Source: Limnanthes douglasii subsp. nivea (Eukaryota > Streptophyta > Magnoliopsida > Brassicales > Limnanthaceae). Taken from it: 64,000 bases of DNA. Location of the stretch: NCBI GenBank assembly GCA_036936605.1, contig JAUPFV010000001.1, positions 156,211,187 through 156,275,186 on the forward strand, read 5' to 3'. Shown in pieces: positions 1 to 11,700 of this stretch. Within the stretch, counting starts at the first letter, position 1. Every line of letters begins with the position of its first letter. The position numbers and the translations under genes are program-made. The notes under the pieces were generated by a model. That model was not told where the DNA came from. It saw only the letters and a list, made by a program, of their open reading frames with translations, and ran no database searches.

Positions 1-1056
1 ACTGATTTTATTGTTTATCTTTGGGACTATATACATTTTTTTTTATAGAATTTGATAACTTGGAAGATGTTAAAACCTTCTGGAAACGTAATGTTAGGCC
101 TATAGGCAAATTAACATACATAATTTTTAAATGGACTCCCCAGTTTAACCCCAAAATGGAGTCACCTCTGACTCAAGTATGGATTTTCATGCCTAAAATA
201 CTTGAATTCCTTTATAACAGTGACTTTGTTACCCTTTTTTTAAAAGCAATGGGATTTCCTTTAGCAATATGAGTATTATATAAAAACTGTGCAAACTTTA
301 ATATGTGTAAAGCTTGGACAATTGTAGATGTCTTGGATCAGTTTTGGAGAAAAATCAGGTTTTTGGCAGGATATCACCAATGGTGATAGACCTGCCTTTT
401 GTAAAAACTGGAAGCACCTAGGTCATTCACCTACAACATGTAAAAAGGAACTTAATGAAAAGCCATATTTTATCTCTAGTCATCCTTTAGCTCCTGTTAA
501 GACTAAAGAACTCTGGATAAAAAAAAATCAAATTAGTGATTGTTGACTCCAATCAACAATCACTCTCAACAAATCCTAAAAGAAACAAAAAGAGCAAAAC
601 TTGAATTCATGAGTTAATGCTAGCTAAAACAAACTGAAACTAATAAAAACTCATAAATGCAATCTAATAAAATTAGCAATAGCTTCACAAAATCAGACTA
701 CTATAATGAAAAATTACAATCATCAAATATAAAGGACAAAATCTTAATGTTAAATCAATAAACTGAACCTCCTGACTTAACTGATAGATATGTGACTTAA
801 GCTATTCAATCCATCTCTCTAGGAAACTCCTTTAATATACTCAATGATGAATCAAACTATGAAAATGAAGCTAACCATTCTCAGTCCTTAAACACCATTA
901 GTCTCCCCACATCTCATATTAAAAAAACAATAGAAAAGACCAGAAAAACGACCAAAAAACATGTCAAACCCAAACTTAGAAGTCTAAAATAATTTGATAC
1001 ACAAACACATTACCATCAAAGGATCTAATAGATCCTCAAATCAAAAATCAAAATGA
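1..1056 (+). pseudogene. LINE-1 ORF1 remnant (DUF4283-type RNA-binding protein with CCHC knuckle)
   Basis: ORF1 of plant LINEs encodes a nucleic-acid-binding, gag-like protein that packages the element RNA. The visible part starts inside the N-terminal domain (FIEFDNLEDVKTFW), passes the motif KWTPQFNP, and is interrupted at about 270. A second piece at 328-546 has the zinc knuckle with spacing CX2WX4HX4C: the second cysteine is replaced by Trp (FCKNWKHLGHSPTTC). The rest, to the TGA at 1,054-1,056, is a low-complexity tail broken by frameshifts. The last 12 codons (GSNRSSNQKSK then stop) align without gaps with the ORF1 ends at 38,515 and 32,216. The stop overlaps the ORF2 ATG as ATGA. Confidence 0.75.
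1020..1036 (+). promoter_or_regulatory. Predicted RNA hairpin upstream of the ORF1/ORF2 stop-start, LINE-1
   Basis: AGGATCTAATAGATCCT forms a perfect 7-bp stem with loop AAT. It ends 16 nt before the ATGA at 1,053-1,056. The same arrangement, with paired base changes, occurs in the other two family-A copies. A role in ORF2 translation is inferred from position and conservation only. Confidence 0.55.
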
Positions 1057-4000
1057 CTTTATCTATACTCAACTGGAATGCAAGAGGTGTAGGAAACATT
1101 GGAACATTAAGAAGAATTAAAACATTAGTGAAAAATCATAAAACTGATATCATAGCCCTTCAAGAACCTATGATATCAGAATAAAACATAAATACAGTTG
1201 CTGAAAAATTAGAATTTGAATAAAAAATTACTAACAGTAACAATAAGATATGGTTACTTTAGAAAAACAACTATAAAATTCAAATTCTGGAGAACAATGA
1301 GCAATACATCCATACAATGGTTAACCACAACTTTTGTGATAAAGAGGTTCGGGTTACCATTGTATATGCAAAATACATAAGATCCCAAAGATTTCCTTTT
1401 TGGGATAACTTAAGAAGAATTTCAAACACTGAAAAACCATGGATAACATTTAGAGACTTTAATGCTATAACAAAATCTTCTGAACAACTGGCATGCTCAT
1501 CCCTCTGCCTTAGAAAGATGGATGACTTTAACAATATGATACTGGACTGTCACTTTGAAGGTCCTCGTTATACAAGATCAAATTATACCTGGTCTAATAA
1601 TAAATGGAAAAGACTCGATAGAGTCTTACATAATGAAAAATGGAGTGAAAACTTTGAAATTACTAGGGGTGAGGCATCTTGCCAGAACTGGCTCAGATCA
1701 TTCACCCATACTAATATCTATATCAACTTCAAGTTTTATAACTAAAACTCCATTTAAATTCCAATATATGTGGTTAGATCACCCTAATTTCATGCAAATG
1801 GTAAATAATAGTTGGTGAGAAAACATGAATGTAAATCCCATTCATGTTTTCTGGTCAAAACTCAGAAGACTTAAACGTACATTAAAAGAATGGAACAAAC
1901 TCTCATTGGAAATATTTTGATAATATTTCCAAAGCTAAGGAAGATGTTAAGTTAGCAGAAGGAAAAACTAGAAAAACAAATAACTGATGAAAACAAATTG
2001 GCACTGCTAAAAGACAGACAACTTCACATTACATTACTTTTTAGAGAAGAAACATATTGGCAACACAAAAGCTCTGTTTTTTAAGTAAAGAAGGTGATAG
2101 AAACACTAAAGCTTTTCAAAATTTTGTTAACAAAAGGAAGAAAAGAAACATAATACATGGGATAAATATTAACAATGAATGGGTTGAAGATAAAAAAATT
2201 AGTAGGAGAATCTGTAGTTCACCACTTTGAAACATATTAAACGGTCAAAAGAATCCTAATATTGACTATAGCCCTATCAATAATATTATCTCTAAAATAC
2301 TTACTAATATGATAACAAAATATTGTTAAAATATCTATCTATGGAAGAAATACACAACTCAATCATCAATCTAAATGCACAAAATGTTTCTGGAGTTGAT
2401 GGATTCAACTCCAGATTCTTTAAAGAATGCTGGACTATAATAAGTCACGACTTATTTGAGGCTGTAATATCATATTTCAATAATATTTCATACCCCAAAC
2501 GAATTTTCTCTACTGTAATATGCCTAATACCTAAAGTTAGTTCACCTAAAGATTGGTCAGAATTCAGACTCATTAGTCTTTATACAGTATTCAACAAAAT
2601 ACTGTGAAAGATTATAGATACTAGAATTGCTAAAATTCTTCCACTAATCATATCAGAAGAATAAGGAGTATTTTTTGAGAATAAAAACATACAGGAGAGC
2701 ATTTTAATTACACCGGAATTAGTTCATGATTTATACAAAAAACAAGGGGTGACAACTTAATAATAAATTTAGATATGGAAAAAGCTTTCGATAAACTAGA
2801 TTTTCAATGCTTATACAATATATTAGAATCTTTTGGTTTTAATCTAAAGTTTATTAACCTAATGAAATGTTGTATTGAAAGTGTTCAATACTCTAGAATT
2901 GTAAATGGGTCGAATTAAAATTTTATACAAGAGATACCCTTCAATGAGATTTAACTCTAGAGCGTCAATAACAATATCCAGCTTAGCATTCACAGATGCT
3001 GTAATAATCTTTATTGATGGATCTAAAAATGTTATAAAAAAACTTAGTAACTTCCTTGATACATATCAAAATCTATCTGGACAACAAATTAACAAATCAA
3101 AAACCACATTCATTTTAAATCCACAAATGAATAGAACTAAAAAAACTAAATTATAAAACCTTTTAGGATTTAGATTCAGCACTCTACCTTTTAAATACTT
3201 AGGGATCACCAAACATAAATCAAAAGCCTCACTAAATTTTGCACATCTTATTGATAAGATAAGAAACAAAATAAATGAATGTAATATAAAGACATAATCC
3301 TTTGGTGGGAGGTTGATTCTAATCAAATCAGTCCTCCTATCCTATTCAATTTACTATATGCAGAATACTGAAATATCTAAAAACATTATTCATAGAATCT
3401 ATACCATGTTAAATAAATTGTTATTGGGAGAAAATGAACTTTCAAAGCCTATTATATAGTTAGAATGGAAAAGAATATGCAAACCATATGATGAAAATGG
3501 TATTAGAATTAGAAAACTCCAAGACATTCAAACTGCATTCACATTCAAACTATGGTTTACACTAAGGGAAAACAAGTCTTTATGACCAAAATTAACAAAA
3601 TCATTATATTACCTAAATCTACATCTTTTGTAGTCAAACCAAAGGCCAACAGATTCAAAAAATTGGAAAAGAATACACAAACTAAAAGAGTATGCAAAAA
3701 ACTATGTTTTCTGGTAACCTCGCAAAGGAAATGTTGATTTTTGGCTTGACAAATGGAACCACTCTCAATCATTAATAACACTTAACCCAGACATTAACAA
3801 TACTAGTATAGACAAACAAAGGTTTCCGAATTCTGGAACAATAATGAATGGAACATCCCTAAACTAAAGGATCACATTTCAGAAACAAACATTAATAGGA
3901 TTATAAAGATATCCCTAAACTTAAACCATGATGATACTATTCTCTCGAAAGGATCACCAATAGGTAGATTTTGTTTAAAATGTACATGGAATGATCTTAG

Positions 4001-5062
4001 AATTAAAGATTCACAATCTATAATCCGAAAGACAATCTGGAATAATTTAACTCAAACTAAGTGTTCTTTTATATTATGGAAAACAATGAACAATTTAATG
4101 CCAATAGACCATGTAATGCAAAAAAAAAGGTTTTAATTTAGTTTCCAAGTGTCAACACTGCTCAAATGATGAAAGCATGAACCACATTTTTGTCTCCTGC
4201 CACATTGCTTGGAGCCTTTGGCTACATTTTGCACTATTATTTAGAATAAAGATTAGTCAGTGCATGACTTTCAAGCATATTATAAACATTTGGATTTTAT
4301 CTTCATCTAAGAAAACTTATGTTAGATACATAATTCGTACAACTATAGTATGGGTCATTTGGAAAGCTAGGAATTCATTTAAACACGATGGAATCAAGGC
4401 TAATCCTAAGAATTTAATACAATATGTTTTGCGTATTATATCCACCATACATGCTTCTAAAGTTTTGATACCCAAACACTGGATATGTGATACTTAAATA
4501 GCAATTTAACTTAAACTGTTTTAATCACTTATCTTCCAAAAAAATACTGCATATACGTTAAATGGAATCACCTTTCATTAAACTGAATCAAGGTAAATTG
4601 TGATGCCTCCTGTCTGACAAATGGTGAGCCTAGAAGTGGTGTCATACTTAGAAATAGTAAAGGTGAAGTATTATATGCTAGAGGCACATTATTAGGAAAA
4701 CATATACCATTAACAACTGAAGCTAGAGCACTATTAGATGATTGTTATACTGCAAACAAAACAAGTTCACTAATGTTGATATTGAAGTTGATTCACTTAT
4801 ACTTTTTAACATTATAGGTAAAAAGCAAGCCCTATAGTACCTAAATCATTTACTAAACTGCTGTAGAAAGTTAATTGCATCCACATTGATTATTAGACAT
4901 ATTTATAGGGAGCAGAATGAAGTTGCCAATTGGGTAGCTAAGCATACCATTAACACTCAATCAGACTGTTCTTTCAACCCTACAAATTTACCTCCTGGTC
5001 TGAGTGCTATGGTTTTACTTGAAAGCTTTAGTGTTGGCTACATAAGAGACATCACTAATTAA
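1053..5062 (+). pseudogene. LINE-1 ORF2 remnant (endonuclease - reverse transcriptase - RNase H)
   Basis: ORF2 supplies target nicking and target-primed reverse transcription. Order of pieces: AP-endonuclease-like start at 1,053 (SILNWNARG, IIALQEPM); endonuclease C-terminal part at 1,317-1,818 (TWSNNKWKRLDRV); reverse transcriptase from about 2,323 (SGVDGFNSRFFKECW, LIPKV) to 3,500, where the catalytic YADD box has decayed to FTDA at about 2,990; zinc-binding region at 4,150-4,250; RNase H at about 4,590-5,062 (VNCDAS, TTEARALL, HIYREQNEVANWVAKH). At least ten frame changes or stops, so it cannot make an enzyme. The 42,589 end of LINE-7 aligns with this C-terminus. Confidence 0.8.
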
Positions 5063-5330
5063 AAACTAACCAATAGGCAGGTATCATCTGACCAAAACAC
5101 TCTTAATTTTGCAGGTATTTCCATTCACAGGTGATCAGAAGATAGACACTCTAACAAGGGTTAAAGTTCACTTAACACAAAAGAATGAAGTCTATTTTCC
5201 TCAAGCAATCAAAAGACAAGAGTTGTAATTTGATTTGAAGATCTTCAACTGGATAAGCACTAAAGCCGCTCTCCACAAAGGATTAGAAGATAGGATCAGA
5301 TTAAGGAATCAAATGTCAATCAAAAAAATA

Positions 5331-6127
5331 AATTGAAGTAAGTATTGGATATTGATACTCACAAATATCAAAAGACTTGTGAAGAATTTCAACAAAAAAA
5401 ATTAAGTTATAAAAAATGGAATCAATATGATTTCATAAAATCGTTCGTAATCACGTAACTTTCTTTACAATATCAACTTTTGTAATTCAATTTTAATCAA
5501 TAATTTTTTTAAATTCTTGTTAAAATAAATAAATATATATTATATTAATTTCGATCGGTGAGGTTATCTAAAAAATATTTGAACTCAATCCAATTCATTT
5601 ACTTTTCATAATTTCAAATCATATCCAATCAATTTATGTTCCTATCCAATACAATCTAATCCGATTGGGTTGGTTCAAACCAACTTTATTAACTCCATTC
5701 ATTTAAATTAATTTGGATATTAAAAAAAATTAAACATTTAACCTACGGCTGAAAAAATCAATCCAAACCAATCTAATTCCGTCATATTTGTCGATCTAAA
5801 CATAAAACAATCCAAGTACAAATATTAACATTATAATCCACAATGATGAACCAATCGAACTTATAAAAATTGAATGCACCTACCGACCGGTTTCGATTTG
5901 AAAATGAAAACCGGTTTAAATCCGATGCATTATTCTTCTATAGTTGGTTAACTTTTGATGTTTATTCGATGCAGATTAAAGTATTTACCCGACAATTAAT
6001 GAGATGGTTTGATATAATTTTAAAATATCAAGCTCATATTAGTTGATTTGTGTTTTTTAACTCACTTGAAACATACAAAACGCAAATTTGATTTAGTCCC
6101 TTGAAAAACTTAATATTTTAGTTAAAG
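5331..6127. other. AT-rich intergenic DNA, no gene seen
   Basis: No reading frame with recognisable content. Sequence between the LINE-1 3' region and the SINE target duplication; no repeat structure seen beyond low complexity. Confidence 0.6.
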
Positions 6128-6143
6128 AAAATGCTAACCGATT

Positions 6144-6335
6144 TTTTTTTTTCGGAGGGAACCCGAGTGCGCTATAAACCCTCAATCTGACGCGATAGCC
6201 TGCAAACTAACGCCAGAAGGTAAACCACACAAGGTGACAGGCTCAGCCGAGAAAGCGTATGTAGAGGGACTCGAACTCATGACCTTTTGGTCATAAGAAT
6301 GTCATACTCAACCAACTCGGCTACCCCTTAGGGGC
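6144..6335 (-). mobile_element. tRNA-derived SINE with 16-bp target-site duplication
   Basis: On the minus strand the element begins GCCCCTAAGGGGTAGCCGAG and ends in a short poly(A) (the T run at 6,142-6,152 on the plus strand). It carries the internal RNA polymerase III promoter: an A box TAGCCGAGTTGG at 6,312-6,323, matching the tRNA consensus TRGCNNAGYNGG, and a B box GAGTTCGAGTCCC at 6,266-6,278, with 33 nt between them as in a tRNA head. Flanking direct repeats are AAAATGCTAACCGATT (6,128-6,143) and AAAATGCTAACGGATT (6,336-6,351), one mismatch in 16. The tRNA-unrelated body is about 125 bp. It is not a functional tRNA gene: no acceptor stem closes around the two boxes. It would be mobilised by LINE enzymes. 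Confidence 0.85.
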
Positions 6336-6351
6336 AAAATGCTAACGGATT

Positions 6352-8323
6352 ATAAGTCTATCATCCGGTTTTTTATTTGGATGACAGACCATATAATATT
6401 ATCATAATTTTTTAATAATGGGTATCATAATCTTTTCGTCCATATGGAATACAATTAGAACACCTAACTCATACGTCTATCTTAATATCTTAATGTAGAT
6501 GGAAGGGTGATGCTATTTCTCCTATCATTTTTTTTAACAAATCTTTATATCAACAAACACATGATTAAACCAAATTAAATTCAACATTTACGATTTAGCT
6601 TCTAAAATTAAAATCTAAAAAAAAAATCAAATTTCTTAAAGATTACTCATGTGAGAGGAAGACATCCAAACAAAAGATTTAACACCGGAGAACATCACCC
6701 AATCAACCAACAAGTTAATTTAATTTTGTTTTTTTAGTTTTACATTCATGTAATTTAAAAATTCATGTTAAAAAACATATTTTCGAAAGTCCCGATTTGT
6801 GCAGGTTTTAATAGAAAACTACTAATTCCGAGATAGTAGATATGAATCAGTTGCTTTTTTTTTTCTAGAAAAAGATTCTGAGACAGTACCTAGGAATCAG
6901 GTGTGTTTTTTTTTATAAAAAAAACACTTCATTCCGAGACAGCACCTTAGAATTAGTTGTTTTTATATAAAAATGCACTTAATTATGAGATGTCGTCTCA
7001 AAATTATGCGCATTTTGTCTGTTTCAATAAATAATGGTTCATTTTTAAGAGTTGTTATTTTTTTTAAATAACGAATGATTTCTACCTTAGACGAATTCGA
7101 GAAAAACTGTCGTTGCTTTTCAAGATTAGAAGATAAATCGAATAGGTGGTTAGGGTTTGTTATTTTTCAAGATTTAAAGAGAGGAGGCCGTTTTTATAGC
7201 GGCTAGACTAGGGTTAGATTTTATTGGTGATTGATGGTGAGAAGCTAATAATGCTGGTTGGGTATACAGAGGTTAATAGGGTGTGAGATAGTTGAGATAG
7301 TGGTAGAAGTCGATGGAGTTGCTGGAGAATGAATGAGTTTTGGGATAAAAAAAAAGGGTAAATATGTTATTTCCTTTATGGAGGAAATACCAAAGTGGAG
7401 TTTTTATTTATTTATGGAAGAAATAAAAAATTTGATGGAGGAAATAGCTTCACCTAGATGGAAAGACAAAAGAATTTAAAGTTGGCAGAATCGATGTGTA
7501 CATGGTCCTACTTAAAATTACTTGGATATGAATGAAGAAATCGAATTAAAAACAACGATTGGTTTTCTTGGAATAGTTTATTATATAAAATAATTCCTTT
7601 TTAAATTTATAGTTGTTGAATTTTTTTTGGATAAAAAATTATTTTATTAAATATATAAAGGTTAAATGATATTTAAATGTCTAAAACTAATTTATTATTT
7701 TATTATCCAAAAATAAGTTAATATTATTTATCCGTTCAAAATTATTAATGACTAATTAATTTCTTTTAAATAGATTAGTTCTCATTTATTTCTTTTTTCA
7801 TATTATAAAATCGATAATGAAATACCTTAAATAAAAAAACCGTACTCGGGCTTGAACAAAAACTTGAATCATAAATTAAAATAGTCTTATCCAAGTTGGA
7901 AAAAATAGTAGGGTTATTTCTTCAAATCGATTAGCTAGAGCTTTTTAATTTAAGTTTTGTATTTTTTGTATTTTTGATTATTTTATTTATTCGAATGAAA
8001 AGATTCATGTTTTTATATACGGTTTAATATTTTACTAAAATTCCAATTGGTATAGTAGGTGTTGGGTTGCTTATTTGTACTGATGCTTAGATATTGTTTA
8101 GGCGGTGAAATGTTAATTTTTTTCATATTTAGAATATTAAATTTGCAAAAAACATACAATTGTTGGGCAAAGAAGACGACATAAACACGAATTGCGGACA
8201 TATGTAAATTTACATTTAATTTGCGAATTATGGTAAAAAAATGATGTGATTTATAAATTTTGATGTAACCATGACTTGTGAATTATAGTGTGATTGCGCA
8301 TGTATCTATAAAAACTATCACGA
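6352..8323. other. AT-rich intergenic DNA, no gene seen
   Basis: About 2 kb without a coding region I can support, apart from the degenerate repeat listed separately. Several A and T runs. Confidence 0.55.
6826..7010. repeat. Degenerate tandem repeat, about 50-bp period, four units
   Basis: Four diverged units carry a core like TCCGAGACAGTACCTAGGAATCAG followed by a T run and an A run: near 6,826, 6,880, 6,929 and 6,980. The T/A runs would pair within one unit, giving small hairpins. Units differ too much for recent duplication. Confidence 0.45.
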
Positions 8324-8494
8324 ATCGTGAATGTATATATAAAATATAAATTATATATATATAAATAAATAAATAAATAAATAAATAAATGTGAATATAC
8401 TATATCTGGAATCGTGAATGTATATATAAAATATAAATTATATATATATAAATAAATAAATAAATAAATAAATGTGAATATACTATATCTGGAA
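8324..8494. repeat. Tandem duplication, 87 and 83 bp, with (AAAT)n and (TA)n
   Basis: Two adjacent units start ATCGTGAATGTATATATAAA (8,324 and 8,411) and end TACTATATCTGGA. They differ only by one AAAT step in the internal microsatellite, so the duplication is recent relative to its surroundings. Confidence 0.85.
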
Positions 8495-8544
8495 CATGAT
8501 TCCTGTTTTTTTAGCAGGAGTTCTATACCAATATGATACCAATA

Positions 8545-9838
8545 TGATGACGGGGCGGAAATAGAAGAAGAAACGATAGATGAAACCCTAATTCAAGGGT
8601 AACATGATGAAACTTTAATCTAAGGGTAACAAAGACTGAAATTTTCAGAGATAAAAATATATTATTCCAAAAACATAAAATAACTTAAGGCAATATGAGG
8701 CTTTATATAAGGGCTTATCAAAACCCTAAATTAGAATACAAGAAAATAACATATATATTCTAAAATAAAATCAAATCAAATCTAAATATAATTAGATTTG
8801 ATTTAAATACATAAGATATTTGAATAAAATAAAATAAAATTAAAAAGGCTTTTGTTTGGACTTTCTGGGCTACATCATCCTCTCCTGGTTAACAAGAATT
8901 CGTCCTCGAATTCACAGCACCATCACCATCAAGAACCCAAATTATTTATTTTATTTTATTCAATCATTACATTGGGAATTATAATTGTTGACCTTATCAG
9001 AATAAGATAAATTCTTCTCGAGTGTTCCTTATTCGAAGTCACATTGAAGTCATCCGGTTGATGAAAAAAAAAAATTCGAAAACCTTTTCATAGCCCGAAG
9101 ACAACATCTCCATGTCCAGTTGATGAAAAAAGATGGTTTTGAAAAAACTCTTATAGCATGAGACAACATCTCGATAAGCAATTTTTACCTTGATTCAACG
9201 ATTGGTAGCCAATTAACTCTCCTTCGGTAACCCGTCAATACGATCGTCATTGAAACGGCTCGTATGTCCCCTCCTACTCAAACGATCTTTCCGATCTTCA
9301 TGACCATGTGTGTTGTTGTCTTCTTTAAACCGTGAATCAGAATAGTCAGGCTTTAGAAACATGCTTCCCCATATCAGGAACTGAGGCTCTGATACCAAAC
9401 TGATGACGACTGGTTTCGAAACACAGTCGTCGGGTGTAGAAATCAAGAAGAAGTATACAAAACAATAGATATATGCCTAACCCTAGGTTATAATATAAGA
9501 GACTCGGAGACTAAGAGAAAAATCTCAATTTTTATTCATCAAAGTCTGACGAGAAAATAAGGTATAGGATGCTTTATATAGCACCTACCCAAAACCCTAA
9601 TATCAAATAAAAGAAATTAAATAAATGTCTAAAAATTAAAACAAATAAACAAAATAACGTCTAAATATTAAAACTGATTTTTGAAGGCTTTAGAGGTCGA
9701 ATTTGGGTATTAAAATTTGTGACAAGTCACAGTTTTGAAATCTGACGGTCTCGTCGAAATCTTCGGTTTGAGTACCTGTTTCACCCAATTCTGATACCTG
9801 ACCAAGAAACCAGTTTGTCCGCAATCTTCGCTACATCA
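8545..9838 (-). mobile_element. Short LTR-retrotransposon remnant (probably Ty3/gypsy) with PBS and PPT
   Basis: Minus-strand reading. A 5' LTR-like block at 9,401-9,838 starts TGATGTAG and ends GTCATCA. Next to it at 9,385-9,397 is TGGTATCAGAGCC, the primer-binding site for initiator tRNA-Met, after a 3-nt gap. A second LTR-like block at 8,545-8,877 has the same ends and is preceded by a purine-rich tract AACCAGGAGAGGA (8,878-8,890) and a short tail resembling the EFEDEF-type polyprotein end of gypsy elements. The internal region is only about 0.5 kb, so nearly all gag-pol is missing. The two LTRs differ in length (438 and 333 bp) and are only loosely similar, and I find no 5-bp target duplication, so they may be two related elements joined by deletion. 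Confidence 0.55.
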
Positions 9839-11700
9839 TTAATATAGACATGGTTATGGACCTGAATCATCGCGGAACACCTAAAAAAACTAATTTAAAT
9901 TTGTTTGAAGTTTAAAATAACGAACTGGTATTAGAGAATAGTTGGCTAGTAGGGAAACTAATTTGGGGATTAATTTTGATGGCCATAAGAAACAATAACT
10001 TGCTATTATTTGTTGGGTTGATGATATTACAAGTGTTTTGAAATATTTTTAGGAATGAGTTGCATCTTCAAGGTTAGTTTTATCTTGTAGTAAATTAGAG
10101 AATAGTTCATTCTTTAAGTTTTTTCATAATACAAAATCAAAGATTATTGTTAATTGTTAGAATAAAATCTCGAAGGGATATCTATGGAGACTACATGCAT
10201 CCCTTGATACCTCCATCAGTTTTATGGTTATGAAAATATATTGGATAACATAATCGTGTGATTGTTTTTTAGTAGATGAAGTAAAAAAATTAAAATTGAA
10301 TTTGATTTCTAAAGAGATATAAGTGTGTATTTGATTCAATAATTATGTGGCACCCAAAAATTTACGATCGTTTGTAAAGAACAAATATAATTTAGATATC
10401 TCGTGTTAACTTTTATAATTTGATTTAGATAAAGCTAAGAAAGTTGTTTATTGAGATAATTTTACTTTGTTTAGTCCAGTTAAATTTTACTTCAAATCTC
10501 TAAAGAGTATTGATATAACGAGTTATCAATCCCTTGGATATACTCTTAAAATTAGTTGTTCACACGTTATATCGTTGCATTTGGGTCTTGTATCTAAGGT
10601 TTTCACTATTGTCGTTCGCTTTATTCATTGATAAAACGTTTTTGACAAATAAACATAAAGGACTATCTAGGTGTGTCATAGCTAAAGATGGGAACAATGG
10701 GAAGTTTTTGAACGCGAATGTAATATAGAATAAAAAATGTATATCATGCAATACTGGTTGTATTAATTGTGAACAACAAATACTAAGTAACCATAATTGC
10801 AAACCAATATCCATACAACTACTAAGTGTTGAATTGTGAACCCTTATATAAGTATTATTATGAATTTTGAATATTAGGTAACCATAATCACGATTCACGA
10901 TTCATACAATTTACTTAGTGTTGAATTTGCAATTTTATATAATAATGAATACGAATAATTGTGTTATGTAAAATGAAAATCATGATGCATATAAATTATT
11001 TTTGAAACGCCAATCACGAATAATATTGTTTTCAAAAACAATTTACACCACATAATATTACACAAAAAATATGAATCTTGATTTATGATATATGTTTGGT
11101 TTTGTATCATTTATAAAAAATATCAAATATATATGCTTTTGTTAATGTTGCAATGTTTTCGTTGTAACATTCGAAAATTATTCCATTTTAAATAAAATCC
11201 CTTGCATACTCACATACTCGGACGACACAATTAGTTGTTCCTGATTGTTGTGAAATATTTCTTTGGTAATTTAACTTATATTCATAATTTTTGTAAATAA
11301 TTCATTTTTTGTATAAGTATTTGTTTTGCAAATGGTTGAATCAAAACTATTAGAAAACGTGAATCGCAAGTTAATATGAAACATTAATCCATTAATGGTA
11401 CTAAATATGAATTATGATGCATAAGGATACTATATAGTGAATTGAAATCCATAATATAATAAGTAAGGTGAATCACAAGGTAATACTTAACTTGAAACAA
11501 GAGGTAATATTAAATGAGAATCATGTTGCATATGAATAATAAGTTGTTAATCGTGAACTATTATGTAATATGATATGTGAATGATGAGGAGCGAATAACC
11601 ATTATGCATGTGTGAACTTATGTGTAGTGCAATCGTTAATATTAAATCATTTACAAATATTAATGTTGTTTTTTGTTTTGTTTTATATCATGTATAACCG
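9839..11700. other. AT-rich intergenic DNA, no gene seen
   Basis: No supported gene in 1.9 kb. Small open frames here lack codon structure or recognisable motifs. Several short stretches of the CGTGAAT/AATCGTGA type recur between 10,700 and 11,600, suggesting decayed simple repeats. Confidence 0.5.

Larger units (their letters stand above)
1..5330 (+). mobile_element. LINE-1: decayed family-A LINE, 5' end outside the window
   Basis: Non-LTR retrotransposon relic read left to right: ORF1 with a CCHC knuckle, then endonuclease, reverse transcriptase, a zinc-binding region and RNase H. It is the same family as the elements at 31,294-34,406 and 36,278-42,885; many stretches align by eye, for example the ORF1 part with FIEF and DVKTFW and the ORF2 start LNWNARG. 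Frameshifts and stops occur throughout, so it is an old copy. The 5' UTR and ORF1 start lie left of base 1. The 3' end is not sharp: coding ends at 5,062, the next 270 bases have the purine-rich look of a LINE 3' UTR, and I see no clear poly(A) tail or target duplication. Confidence 0.85.

Noticed and set aside
6266..6330. tRNA gene on the minus strand
   Set aside because: A and B boxes are present but there is no closed cloverleaf or acceptor stem; flanking duplication and A tail identify a SINE.
10534..10898. Pair of overlapping ORFs on opposite strands at 10.5-10.9 kb
   Set aside because: No motif on either strand and AT-rich codon content; treated as chance open frames.
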